Source of the DNA: Rhea pennata
Lineage: Eukaryota; Chordata; Aves; Rheiformes; Rheidae
Direction of reading: 5' to 3'
Assembly (NCBI RefSeq): GCF_028389875.1
Contig: NC_084663.1
Span: 62,001 to 126,000 of the forward strand
DNA length: 64,000 nt
The notes beneath the pieces were generated by a model. It made no database searches and was not told where the DNA came from. It saw only the letters and a program-made list of their open reading frames with translations. Position numbers and translations under genes: made by a program. Positions 49,501 to 63,000 of the stretch are shown piece by piece (within the stretch, counting starts at the first letter, position 1; every line of letters starts with the position of its first letter).

Positions 49501-52500
49501 GGAAGGATGGAACTATGGAAATGTACCAAAATGTACATCTTAATTTCAAAAATTCAAAAACAATCTGGTCTCACTTAAGTAAAATAATTGTATAAAACCT
49601 ATGATCAAAATCTTTGCAAACTGGAAAGTAAAATGAACATCAAACACATGAGAACAGCGACTTTACTGTTTTTTTTTCTTTAGCTTAGATGGATGAGAGA
49701 AAATAAGTATTTTAACGAAAAAGAGGTAATAACATTCAGCTTATCTTCTCTAGTTTTTCAGTACTGATACTTAACATTTCTAGAAAGATTTATCTTACTA
49801 AACACCTTTTCTTAAAATGTTGCTGTTCCCTGCTCTCCCTCTGGAGACAATAGCAGAGTTGGAACTTTAAAAATGCTTTGAATTTTAAATTGAGAACTAA
49901 TCATGTGAATATTTCTAGATCTTTTTTAAAAATAGAAATAATTTGTATTTTTTCTAAAAGCATCAGTGAAAACTATTGGTGTGGATTTGGATACTGACCT
50001 ACTTTGTTGATTTGTGTCTGACTACTACCTTTCTGTTTTCAGGCTGGAACGCAACAAGCAAGACTGTGAGTCTGAATCCAAGAGGGAGATTGAGCGTTAT
50101 CAGAAGACATGTGAAATATTGCAGGAGGAAAAAAAGGAGCTCTTGACTCAGCTAGATGGATCTCAGAAACTGTGCAAAGAGTCACAGAATGAACAGCAGA
50201 AACTGGAGTCAGAAATCAGGACCTTGAGAGAGCAGCTTGCTGACTTAAAAAATTCCTTCAGCCAATGTAAATTAGTCAAAGAAGAGCTGGAGAGTGTGGT
50301 CAAGCAACAAGAGACTAATATTCAGAATCTTAAATTCAGCTATGAACAGCTTAAGGCTGATCTGCAGGCTTCCAAGGGCCTAACAAACAGGCTGCATGAA
50401 GAAATTAGTGCCAAGGATCAAAAGATCATTAATTTGCTGTCTGCCAAGGAAGAGGCAATTATGGCTGCCCTATCTGAATTACAGCAGCAACATTCTGAAG
50501 AGGTGAAAGAATTAGAGCAGAGGCTAAGTAAGGAAGAAGAAGATAAAAAATTCTTGGAAAATGAGAAGAAAAAATTCTTGGACAAACTTTATCATCTCAC
50601 CGAAAAGGTGAAAATAAGTAGAGAGGAATGTAAGCAGCAAAAGGCTCAACTGGACTCCTTCACCAAGTCCATGTCGTCTTTGCAAGATGACAGAGACCGT
50701 GTACTGAGAGACTACAAGCAACTTGAGGAACGTCATCTTATTATAATCCTGGAGAAAGATCAGCTAATTCAAGAGGCTGCTTCTGAAAACAATAAACTCA
50801 AGGAAGAAATTAGAAGTTTTCATAGTCGGATGGATGACCTCCACTCAGAGAATGCCAAGCTGGATGCAGAGTTGGTGCGATATAGAGAAGATCTGAACCA
50901 AGTGATTTCAATAAAGGATTCTCAGCAGAAACAGCTTCTTAAAACACAGCTTCAGCGGATCCAAACTCTGGAAAAAGAGAAGGCAGTTGTGGAAGCACAG
51001 CTGAAAGAGTCTGAGCACACTCAGGACAATCTCAGGAAGTGCATGGAAGTCTTGAAAGAAGATAAAGCCAGTATGTCTCAAAAGGTTGAGACTCTTACAT
51101 CCTCTCTATGTCAGGTACAGAGTGAGATAACAGCATTATATGAGGGGGGTCCTATCATGGAATGTCAAGCACAGCTGAAGGATCGAGAGGAAGAGGCGCA
51201 AGCACTGAGTCATAAGCTTGCCCTTTCACAGAAAAGGATAACAGAACTTGAGGAGGAACTAACATGTGTTCAAAGGGATTCAGCCAGAAGGGTGGAAGAG
51301 GCTGAGGACAGGCTTAGAAAGGAACTGAAACACTTACATCATGATGCAGGGATAATGAGAAATGAAACAGAAACAGCAGAAGAGAGGGTAGCAGAGCTGG
51401 CACGAGACCTAATGGAAATGGAACAGAAATTTCTTGCAGTCACAGAAGAAAATAAAGATCTCAGAGCCCAAATTCAGTCTTTTGGGAAGTCCATGAGCTC
51501 TCTTCAGGATAGTTGGGACCAGGCCAATGAAGAGCTTCAAGTTTTGAAACAGAAATGCTCTGCAGACTTAGAGGAACATCAGAGTCTAGTGCAGAATCTC
51601 CAGAAACAGGTGGTTCAGCTACAGGAGGAACAAAATTCCATTGCCAGAGACCGAGATGCAGCAAGGTCTGAGCTGACAGAACTGCAGAAAGCTGCTGATG
51701 AAAGAGGTCTCTTGACCCAGATTGAGAAACTTAATCAGAAACTCAGAGCTAGAGATGATGAGCTTTTCCATTTGTCTTCAGAACTGGAAAGCTCTTCCAA
51801 ACAAGTCAGATCTTTCTCTAAGGCTATGGTGAGCCTGCAGGATGAGAGAGACCGTCTGCTGAATGAACTGGACAAAACACGTAAAACTGAAGAAGTGAAG
51901 CAGCAAGCAGCAGGGATCACTTTCACCGCTCCTTCAGAAGTACAGAGTCTTAAGAAGGCCCTGTCCTCCTTGCAGAATGACAGAGACAGATTAGTAAGTC
52001 TTTGTTCTCTCTCTCTGCTCTTACATAAAGCCCCAGTGGAAATTTGAGGTAATTTCCTGCAGACCTCTATTAAAATTCAGTAGATCTAGATCTGGCATTT
52101 ACAATGTAAAACAAATCATTGTCTTTTCTGATATATGGAAGCTTAACTGTGATTCCATTGTTTACTTTGCAAGATAGTTTCTGTTGTAAGCTTACTTTTA
52201 AAATATGGAACCATAGCAATAAGATGTGGGTTCCTTGTTAACCTGCTTAGTCCACATCTGTGGAAGCTCATAAGCATTTGGTTTGTGTTTGCTCTTGTCT
52301 TTTCTAAAAATCTGAGATCACTCCCCCCATTCTCTTCCCCTATTGGCAGCTGATTGGCAAGGGAGGTGCAAGGCACTGCAGCTTTATTTTGACATCCTTG
52401 GTTGCATACTTAGTGTGTCTGTGTTTGTATACTCTCTGGAACAACATGGCTAAGGAAATTTTGGAGCTCTAGTTGCTGGTCTGAAGACAGTGACTTTTAC

Positions 52501-53965
52501 CATCATTTTCCATGGTTACTTGATTTTAGTTTTCCCTTCATTCTCTTAATCCACAACAGATTTTATGTACCATCTGAAACACTTCTTCCTATTTGTTTAA
52601 CATCTTTGAGCTATTTGTAGATTTGTCTCTTTTGTTGCTGTTTAGTTGAACTTAGATATGTGTAGTATTTCTAAGGCTAAGATAGATCCTCAGTAGAGGG
52701 TCCTCATGGTTCATTAAGTACTTCCCTGTCTCCAGAGTCAGTTGCATCATCTAGTACTCTTCAGTAACTGATGGCAGTGGTGTGTGTGGAATAGCAACGT
52801 ATTTCTAATTCTGGTCTGTGTAGACAATCAAAATGTTTTTTAGATTCTCAATTCCATAATTTTACTTTCAATTCTTGGAGCACTAAGTACCAGCTTCAGG
52901 AGTTGTTCTTATTCAGCTCATTCTCTCTCACTTTATCATTCCCTCTGAATGTGGGAATTAATATTCTAGTCCAGGGTCTTTCTGCTAATGTACATCAAAT
53001 TAATGAAATGCTCCAAAACTCTCCTGCTCTCTCATTCGCAATAGCATTTTCAGAGGTAGTCTTTTTAAAGCGGCTTTTAGTAGACTGCTGTAGTCACTGA
53101 TGTCAGTTTCTAAATCCTCTGTCATCTGAATGTGACTACTTTTTTCTCCAGATGTCATAGTGAGAAATGTTTTTAAATACTTATAAATAATAAACCTAGC
53201 TGCTTGCTCAGTGGTTGTCACACACTGATACTTCCCTTTAATTAAAGGAGAGAGAGCTCAAGAATCTACAGCAGCAATACATACAAGTTGGTGTGGAAAC
53301 AGCTGAAAATTCTCATTTAAAAGCTCAACTGCAGGAATATCAGCAAGAGGTAGATAAACAGCACCATCTCCAAGAACAGCTAAAGCAAGAAAGTATTTTC
53401 TACCAGCAGGAGCTCCAACAGCTTAGGTGAGAATTGCCTTTCTTTACTGCCTCAGAGATGCAAATATGCCTTTTTTTTTCCCTTTAATAATGCAAAGTGT
53501 CATTGTGCATAGGTGACAAAGTATTGAATACCCTGAATTGTCTGCTGTCCCTAAATTGTTTACCCTATTCAGGAGTGGGTTTTTCCACTGCATTTTCCTT
53601 GTTTGTCCTTTTGCCTCAGGCTTTGGGTAAAGATTTGTGAAACGACACATTGGAGGAAAATGGCTATGTGAATTGGACTTCTGATTTTTATTTCCTTCCT
53701 CCAGTGGTGGCCAATGTCCTCTCTTTCAGAAGAAAGTTAGGCAGTTTCTTGTATTGGAGCTTATTTATATAATTATGGAACTCTCCCCTCCAAGCCAATG
53801 ATTGAGAGAAGGCCCTTGATTATCTGACTGATCTCATTGTATAGAAAATACTCTCTTCAGATGACTATAACACTTTGTTTTACTTAGTCTTCCATAAAAA
53901 CCGTCTGTAATTTTAGTCTAGTAAATTGTCATGCTCTGCTGGACTGAAATTAGCCAAAATGCTAC

Positions 53966-54009
<44 letters not shown>

Positions 54010-57000
54010 TCTCAGTCATCTGAGATTACTTTAGAGAGCCACCGAAGTATGATGGAACCTGGAGTGAGAGGGGCTTTTCTTTGTGGAAATGACATGTGGT
54101 TTATCTTTGGACAAAGATATAAACACTTGTTAGGCCCTTTCTCCCCTCCTCCCTGCCCCCAAAATTTGATCTTTGTTCTAAATAGATCATGTAAAACTTT
54201 AAGTAGCTTGCATGTTTTATTTATCTCCTGATTAAAAAAAAAAAAAAAAAGGAGACTTATTTCTTGGACATCTACAGTGCAAGTGAAGTGAAGGACTTGT
54301 ATTTACATATTGAGATCAGTGCAACAGCTTTGGTGTGTATGACTGAGATGGTGTTAAACTTGTGAAAAAGTTGCGTTGTCCACAATGTAACCAAAACTCG
54401 ATGTACAGCAAGAACATAAAATGGTTCAGGATTATCAAACATATGAGGACTGAACAATTTGCAGTGTTAAGCCAAATAAAAAAAAATACTTCCTTAAACT
54501 TGCTCTTAAGCTACCTGCACTTAAGAAGCTTTATAACCATGAAGCCCACTTACCTGGTGCAAGCTAATGATGGGAAATAGTGAGGATTTTCCATGTCTCA
54601 TTCTGAGCTGGATGCTTGAGCATCATAAGTGTTACTTGTAAATTCCTGGTAATTTCCTTTGCGTGGTGCTTTGCAGACAAGAGAAGACAACCTGGGAAAA
54701 GCAGAAAAGCAGCATAAAGGAGCAGTACCTGATGGTCATAGCAGACAAAGACCAGCAGCTGAGCCATTTACAAATGATCATGCAAGAAATGAGGCTGCCC
54801 CTCAGCAAATCTCAAATTGTAGAGGAGCAGTACCAGAAGAAGGTAGGTGGAAACAGAGCAGCTTCTGCATAGCATGGAAATCTGAGGCTTGAAATTCAAC
54901 CAAATTAGTGTGTGTTGCCTGTCTTCAGATCTAGCAGGTCAAACATCTTAAAAACTCCAGTATCAGATTTTGTTGTCTGGCTTTCAAGAGGTAAACCAAC
55001 AAAGCAGCTTGGATTATTGAAAACCTGTAGAGGACCCTTAATACCCTCTTCCCTTAGATCATAGTTCCTAACTTTCCAAGAGAGAGTAAAAGGGACTGGG
55101 CTTGCCAGGCATTTTAGTTCCATCCAACCAGTGTGAACTTTCTCAAGTCTTTCAATCTGGCTGTTTTAGAATCGCCTCTTGCATTGTTTTGGAATCTAAA
55201 AATCTTCTCTTCTGTTTTAGTTCTCCTTTAAAAAAATAGAATGTGACATTAAAAGTCTGTTGTTAAGGTTTTTATTGCTGTTTGTACTTGCTGTTTTTCC
55301 TCATGTATTGTACAGGTTTTGAGAAGGACCAATGGTATGTTTAAATTGAGTGATTTTTCCTAATTTGGCTTTTCAGCTGCCTTTTGGGATATTTCTGTTT
55401 TACTCTGTTTGATGTTTTGTTTGGGCAGGTCAAGTTCCAGGCCTAGGAATAATGTAGGGCTTTGAGCTAAAGAAAGGATTAATGTTGAGGTGGATTGTTG
55501 TATGTGATACTTCTTCTTTTTTTTGTTGTTGTTGTTGCTGTTGTTGTTCTTACCCTGGTAGATTTCTTCAGAAGTTCTGAGAGGTGACTTTTCAAGCTTA
55601 GATGCAGAAACAAAACTTCTTCAGACCCAGCTAAGTGATACCCTGAAAGAACTGCACCAAAAAGAGCTGAGGATTCAGCAGTTAAACAGCAAGGTACAGA
55701 TTATATCTTCTACTTTCTTGTGGAGTCTGGGCTGAGCAACATGGGGAAGAGGATAAGCTTGAATAGGGCTCAGGGAGCCTGACCAGATCTTTCTGGTCTT
55801 GTGGACATTTAGTGAACTATCATAGAATTGGAAATATGGGTTGTTAGAGACTTCTAAAGATCATCTAGCATGACTTGCTTGAAGGAGCACTGTCAACAAC
55901 ACTAGATCTGGTCAGCCACAAAACCAGAGTGGTGAAAGGTTCCAATAGCAGAGATTCCTGAACCACGCTGGGTCCCTGACCATTGCTGCTCTCCACTCCT
56001 AATGAAAAGGCTTTTTTGAATGTCCAGCCTGACTCTTCCAGCCACAGTCAGTGGCTATTTGCCCCTTGATATATTGTCTACAACTACCAAAAAGAGTTTG
56101 GCTTTGTTTACTTCCTGACTCCCTTTCAGGTAATGGTAGGCTGCTGTAAGATTGCCCTTTAGCTTCCTTTTTACTAGACTAAACAAGCCTAGCGCTCTCA
56201 GCCATGTGCTGTAATCCCTTGACTATCCTGGTAGCCCTTTCCTGGATTCTTTCCTATTTTTTTCATCTCTTTCAAGCTGGGGAGCCCCAAACTGGTCACA
56301 GTATTCCAGCTACAGTCTTACTGGTGCCAGGTAGAGAGGATAATAACTTTTCTCAGTCTGCTGGTCTTGTTTCTCCTAATGTAGCCTAGTATACCATTTG
56401 CCTTATTCACTCTTGGTTTGTATTCAGCCAAGCTGCCTCTGTAATTTCCAGACTCTTTTCAGGATTGCTGTTACTTGGTCAGTCTCTTACCATCTTGTAG
56501 TGGGAAGCTCTGTGTGTGGGCTCTGCCTCAGGTGCAGCACTTTCACAGACTCACAGAATGGTTGCGGTTGGAAGGGACCTCTGGAGATCATATAGTCCAA
56601 CCCCCATGCTCAAGCAGGGTCACCTAGAGCATGTTAGACAGGATCATGTCCAGGCAGGTTTTGAATATCTCCAGAGAAGGACTCCATAACCTCTCTGGGC
56701 AACCTGTTCCAGTGCTCTGTCCCTCTCACAGTAAAGAATTTTTGTTATGTTCAGGTGGAACTTGTGAGTTTCAGTTTGTGTCCGTTGCTTCTTGTCCTGT
56801 CACATGACACTACTGAAAAGACTTTGGCCCCATCCCCTTGACACCCCCTCCTTAAGGTATTTGTAGACATTGATAAGATCCCATCTGTCTTCTCTTCTCC
56901 AGACTAAACAGGCCCAGCTCTCTCAGCCTTTACTCATAAGAGAGATGCTCTATTCCTCTGATTGTCTTTGTAGCCCTGCGCTGGACTCTCTCCAGTAGTT

Positions 57001-60000
57001 CATGTCTCTTGTAGAGACATGAGCCCTGAATTGGATGCAGTACTCGATGAGGCTTCATCAGGGCTGAGTAGAGGGGCAGGATCACCTCCCTTGACTGCTG
57101 GCAACACTCTTCCTAATGCACCCTAGGAGACCATTGGCCTTCCTGGCCACAAGGGCACCTTGCTGGCTCACGGTCAGCTTGTCATCCACCAGCGCTCCCA
57201 GGTCCTTCTCTGCAGAACTGCTTTCCGGCAGGTCAGCCTTCAGCCTGTACAGGTGCACAGGGTTATTCCTCCCTAAGTGCAGGACTCTGCACTTGCCCTT
57301 GTTGAACCTCAGGAGGTTCCTCTCCGCCCAACTCTCCAGCCTGTCCAGCGCTCTCGAAGATCCATTTGTCCAGTTTCTAGTTCCTCAGTTTCCTAATGTG
57401 AATACCCTGGGAGATGGTGCTAAAAGCCCTGCTAAAGCAAAATATATTACATTCACTTCTCTCCCCTTTTTCATATAGTCACACATTTTGTTGTAGGACA
57501 CAGTAAGCTTGATCAAGCATGGTCTACCGTTGATAAATCAGTGTTGACTATTCTCGATTGCCTTTTAAGGAGCATTCATTAAAATTAATCTTGTAAACCT
57601 TGGTATACTAGTTAGCATTCTAAAGATATTCAAGTGCTATTTAGGAAATTCCAGTATTATTGTTGCCATCTACGTTTGCAAATCCTACTCCTTGTTTGTA
57701 TGGATTAAGATCATTATAATCATAGAATCACGGAATCGGTAAGGTTGGAAGGGACCTCTGGAGATCTTGTCCAACCACCAGTGCTCTGTCACTCTCACAG
57801 TGAAAAAATTCCCCCTCACAGTCAGGCGGAACTTTCTGTGCTTCAGTTTTTGCCCTCTGCCTCTTGTCCTGTCACAGGGGACAACTGAAGAGTTTGTCCC
57901 CATCCCCTTGATTCCCTCCCTTCAGGTACTTACAGACATTGATCAGATCCCCCCTCAGTCTTTTCTTCCCTAGGCTGAAGAGGCCCAGCTCTCGCAGTCG
58001 TTCCTCGGAGGGCGGATGCTCCAGTCCTCTGATCATCCTCGTAGCCCTACTCTGGACTCTTTCCAGTAGCTCCATGATCAATGAATCATAATAGTGATCA
58101 TTATGATGAAGCAAGAGATTGTATCTCCCAGTTTCTGTAGCAAATTTCAGATAACCTCTTTTAATGGCGTGGTTGTGCCTTATTCAATCTTTTCCTTAGC
58201 TGTAAAAGAAATGTGATTTCCAGACTTTTTAAAAATTTGAAATATGAAAATATTTCTGGCCTTTAGGTTTCTCTTGAGAGCTTTACTTGGCAGAATTTTG
58301 CTATTTGTGGAGTAGGGAAGTATTTACTGTTTTCTTAACACTACTTAATCCCTGTTTGGATTACATAGATCAGTCAGCAGGATCAGTACCAATAGTGTAT
58401 GAAACAACAGCTTTTTGCCACTGTGTTCTAGCTAAAATGACCATCCTGATGGTAGTGGAGTTCTGACGATGTCTGTCCGACTTCTTCTATCATGGAAAAG
58501 TCTGGTTTTTAGCTCTCTTAATCCTTTCTCTGATCTTGCTATCAACAGTTTCACTTTTCCCTTGCTAAATACCACTGCCAGACAAATTCTCTCCTTCCGC
58601 TGGCATTTTTATTGGCAGTAGGGAGATCAGAGAGAAAGATTGTGAAGAAAATTTTCTTGCCTTCTAGACTACTGAAGGAAGTTCCTCCTTCAGAAAGCAC
58701 ATTTATGATCTTTAGTGCTCTCTACTGTCTTTAAAAAGCTGCTGTATTTCGGCACAGTATCACAAGTGGTCTGATTCCTACAGAGAAACACAAGGCTGAA
58801 AATTTAGCAAGCTTCTCAGATTTGCAGTCAAATAGACAACAAGAATATAAAATCATAATTTATTAATGATGTTTTTGGAAGACTCAGGTCAATCTCAACG
58901 CTTGAAACCTTGTTTTGGAAGCATGTTATCCCATATGCCATGTTGACTTTTCATGGCCCTTGTTCTGAAATCATAGCCATGAGCTGCTGTTGGAAACTAT
59001 CACTGATGTTTGGATCTTAAAAATGTACAGCATGGCAGTTTGTGTTCTCAGTACAATTCTTAGATGCAGTTACACAAAAGACAGCTTTATTTTCAGAAGA
59101 ATGCCTGAGACATTTACTTAGCAGTTTTGTTCTCTTCTCAGCTGTCTCAGGTCTTTGAGGAGAAAAATACCCTCTCCCTACAGCTGCGAGGGAGTAGCCG
59201 GAACATCAGTGAGAGCCATCAGCAGTACAAAGAGATTCTGAACCGCTGCTTGGTGCTTGAGAGGCAGCTTCAGGAGCTACAGCCTCCAGACAAGGGCACG
59301 GTAAAGGTCTTCCTCTGGGTGCAAGTGACAGTAAAGCTTACTGCATATGGTCCCACTAACTGTGCAGCATTGTTGCTAGCTTCTGCCTTGTTCATTCAGT
59401 ACCCTTCTGCCACACATTCATGCATGTGTGGTTTTTTTTCATTATTATTTTTTATTTTAAGGAATTGTTTGCAACAGATGCTGCCCCAGGAGCACCCCAA
59501 GAAAAGAATGAGCCTCAGAGAGAGGATTACACACCAGAACTACAGGAGCTGCAGCTGAGGTAAAGGGGTAATAGGGTTGGGAGGTATGAGTCCTGATGGA
59601 AGGCCTTGAGCTGAGATGCTGGGGAAAGCCTAGTTCTGATTTTGGAGGTTGGAGGAACTCAATTTCATGGTAGGATCTCATAAAAGTTGAGAAACTGTCA
59701 GATGTGCTTGATAGCTATAGTTAAGTAACTTCTTGCAAACAGCTTCAAACAGTAAAGAAACAACATGCAGGAGCAGTTATGGTTGACTGTCACCAGTCAG
59801 ACTAGTATGTTTGTTTTAGTGGGCTGGATCCCCAGTAACCACTGAAGTATATTGATGGTCATGGTCTCAGGGCTCTCGGTGCCCTAAGCCTAGGGTGTAT
59901 CTGGAATTGAGACCTAGCAGACAGTTTTCTGAAAGGGGGCATGGGTAACAAAGGCAAGGAGTCCTTCTTGATGTGATAGGGAAACTTCAGGAGACTCATC

Positions 60001-63000
60001 TCCTCACTCTGGTTTTCTGAATAATATAAATATTTAAAAAAAATACAAAGAAAATTTGAAATTTAAAGAAAATAACTATCTTCTGTGTGAGGTAGAAGGA
60101 AGTTGGAATCTGTTCACCTACTATATCGGTGAATACAAGAGAAGCAATAGTCCAGGAATGAGCCCTTTTTAGCATATACTTGTTTACTTTTTGGTAGGTT
60201 GTCTGAAACAGAACATTTGCATAGCAGCACAAAGCAGGATCTGAGGTATTTAGAAGAGCAGCTGGAGGAAGAACAGAATCGGCGTCTTGCTGTGGAAGAG
60301 GCGCTCTCAGCAGCACAGGATCAGATCAGGAGGTGAGGGAACTTGAGCAAATGGGCAGTATTACAATAAAAACATGATGATCCTAGTTGTTTTTTCTCTG
60401 CACTTCATGCATCCTTATGCCCAGTGCCACTGTGGGCGTAGAAACAACTATGCCATGTCTATCTTTAATTTTCTAGACAATGAGATGGAATGAGATAATT
60501 GAACAAAAACTCGAGAGAGAAATTCTGACTAGAAATAAGTTGCCAGCTTTTTCAGTGAGGAAAATTAACTGCTGTAAAGTATGGTGTGTAGCCTGGGAAT
60601 TGGATGAAGGGAAAAGAGGAGTTCTCGGATGCTTCCCAGGCATTTGTCTCCTCAGTAAGTACCTGTGTATCTCAGGTTAGTTGACAAGCGCCCTTATAAC
60701 CAGTAGGGAAAGAGAGGCTTACTTTGACTAGGCATTAGGATGAGGCGAGTCACATGGTAGAATGCCTATTTCTCCTCATTGACTATAAAAGTGTTTTTGC
60801 CACCTAACTTGTAGGCACTTCTCTGTGCATCTCTCGGTAGTTAAGATAAATACCACTGCTGTAGTCTTTTTTCATCAGAACAGTGGCTTTCTTCTTGACG
60901 CCTGTGCTTATTGAGCAGAAAAATGTAGGCCAGATGCAAGAATTCTAGATGAAGTTTGGTAGTTGCTACACAACTCAGCATTATCCCCTTCTAGCATTAA
61001 AGTTTATAGAGGCCTCCTACAACTGGGCCGCTTTGCTAGATTTGACAGTGCTGCCTATGCATCTTATGCTTTAATAGTACCTTACCAATCTTGAAGATCT
61101 GGCACTGGGAAATAGCTTGCAAGAACCATTACCACGGCTGCCAGAGCTGGCTTCCAGAATAATTTCACAGAATTTAAAGTAGAGAGATTATTATTAGCTC
61201 TTCTGGCTTTTTTCAAGTCACAAGCTGTGAAATTTCACATGGAAGCACCTGTATAGAACATACAGACCTGTCTGAAAGACAAAAGAAAAAACTGTACAAA
61301 AATATCAAGAGTTTTGAAGGGACAGGATATAAATTAGGTAAGAGAAGACTCCACGGCCAGCAGCTGAATTTTCCCTGCTACTGGAAAAGAATGGAAATCT
61401 CCACATCATGCAATATGGAGGTTTTGTTTTTCTGTCTGACTAGCAGGCATGGGAAGTGGCCAGCACTGCAACTGGATTTTTCAGAGAGCACAATATGCCT
61501 ACTCTGTTATGGTTTCAGCAGCTTCCAGATAATTCGGGAATAATTTAATTTTGAAACAGTGTTTGAGGACAGGAAAGTGGATTATTGCTGCTTGGATCAC
61601 CCAGTTATTCTGCTCAGCCTGAGCTCAGGAGGCACTACAGTTGTACAAATAAAACCTGTTTTTGTCAAGTGAGGCCACTGCCGGTTTGCAGTGGTTACCC
61701 GCTTTTTGAAGAAGTATCTCCTTTCATAAGGTTGTCTACAGTGTTTGTGTGGGGCATTATAACAAACTGAAACTGATTTAATCATGCTTTTTGCTGCAGA
61801 CTAGAGTCAAGTGAGTGGACATCTTCCTTAAGTGCTAGCATTAATATGACTCCAGATCATGAGCGTTCCTTGCTGATTGACTCCATGGATAATACTTCAA
61901 ACAAAGTAAGAATTCTCATTCACAACTGCCAGTGATGCGAGTCCTGGCTGTTACAGGAAAATGTGAACTGAAAACTGTGAACCTGTAGCAGGCTGAATCC
62001 TACTTCAGGCATATCTAGATCTCTGTGGGTTTCTGTGGTTTTCTGCCCCTGGCTTGCTCTGCTTTCCATACCAGAAGTTGCTTACTCTTCCAAGTGCGGC
62101 TTTACTACAGTCTTTACAAGTGGAGTGTATTTCAAAGGCCATTAAAACATAGATCAGCATTGCCTGCGCTGGAGATATCGTCCCAGGTGCCTTGTGGGAG
62201 CAAGGCCTTAGTGGTGAGCAGATAAGCAGAAGTCTGTGCAGATACATGATTTCTTACATAAGAAGCATACATGTTAATGGCCCCAGCATCTGTGGTGTCT
62301 GGAGAGCCAGCCCTTTGTTTGGCAACCATCTCAGTCTTTCCTTACTCATAATCTTTCAATTTTATGTCAGTTAGGCTGGAAGCCAAAGTAGAAGGCTGCT
62401 TTTTCACTGTATTGAGTGCCTGCATGACAGCCACTTGTCCTGTTTTGATAAGAAGGATGCCCTGCTGAAATTTGCCCTCTACCTTCTCCAGAAGAAAGGG
62501 GGCGGTACTCTGAAGAACAGCATAAGCAGAAATATGGCAACAGACATAACTGGATGCTGCCCTGTGTACATTCCTGGGGACTGTTAGTAGAACAGACTGT
62601 TTTATCTTTGTCCTGGAACTTTGCCAACTGATGTTACATTGTTTGAAGAGAGCTTGAGGAGGGCCATGTGGTGTAAGATCACCATACCTGGCTTGTTGAG
62701 CAGGATCTGAAATCTCTGCAGCTGACAAGGTGAAGGGAACTCAACTAAGCATTTTCATCTTCCGACCCAATGGGATGAATTGGAGTTAACTTGAGTCTCT
62801 AGCAGAAAAATGCCATTGATGCATTTGCTTATATGTCACTTGGAGGGGCCAGAAATTTGTAGGGAGCAAAGGTTAGGGGGAGATGTTTTGCATCTTGTTG
62901 GCCTTTCTCAAGCAGAACTGGAGAGTGCTGGTTCATGGCTAACCTTCAGAGAGCAGGTTCAGTTCTATGGAGGTGGAGAACGTTTCACTCAGGATTGGTT

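Larger units (their letters stand above)
47927..51990 (+). repeat. GOLGB1: Five [11 protein letters not shown]-type protein repeats in giantin
   Basis: Eleven-residue copies at 47927-47959, 50668-50700, 51490-51522 ([11 protein letters not shown], the most diverged), 51823-51855 ([11 protein letters not shown]) and 51958-51990 ([11 protein letters not shown]). Copies are usually preceded by a short F-containing motif such as DSFTK or QSFGK. The fifth copy ends one codon before the exon border. Confidence 0.9.
55694..59141 (+). other. GOLGB1: GOLGB1 intron rich in CR1
   Basis: About 3.4 kb. CR1-derived sequence covers 55818-57560 and 57718-58095; 58100-59141 looks unique. Confidence 0.85.
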
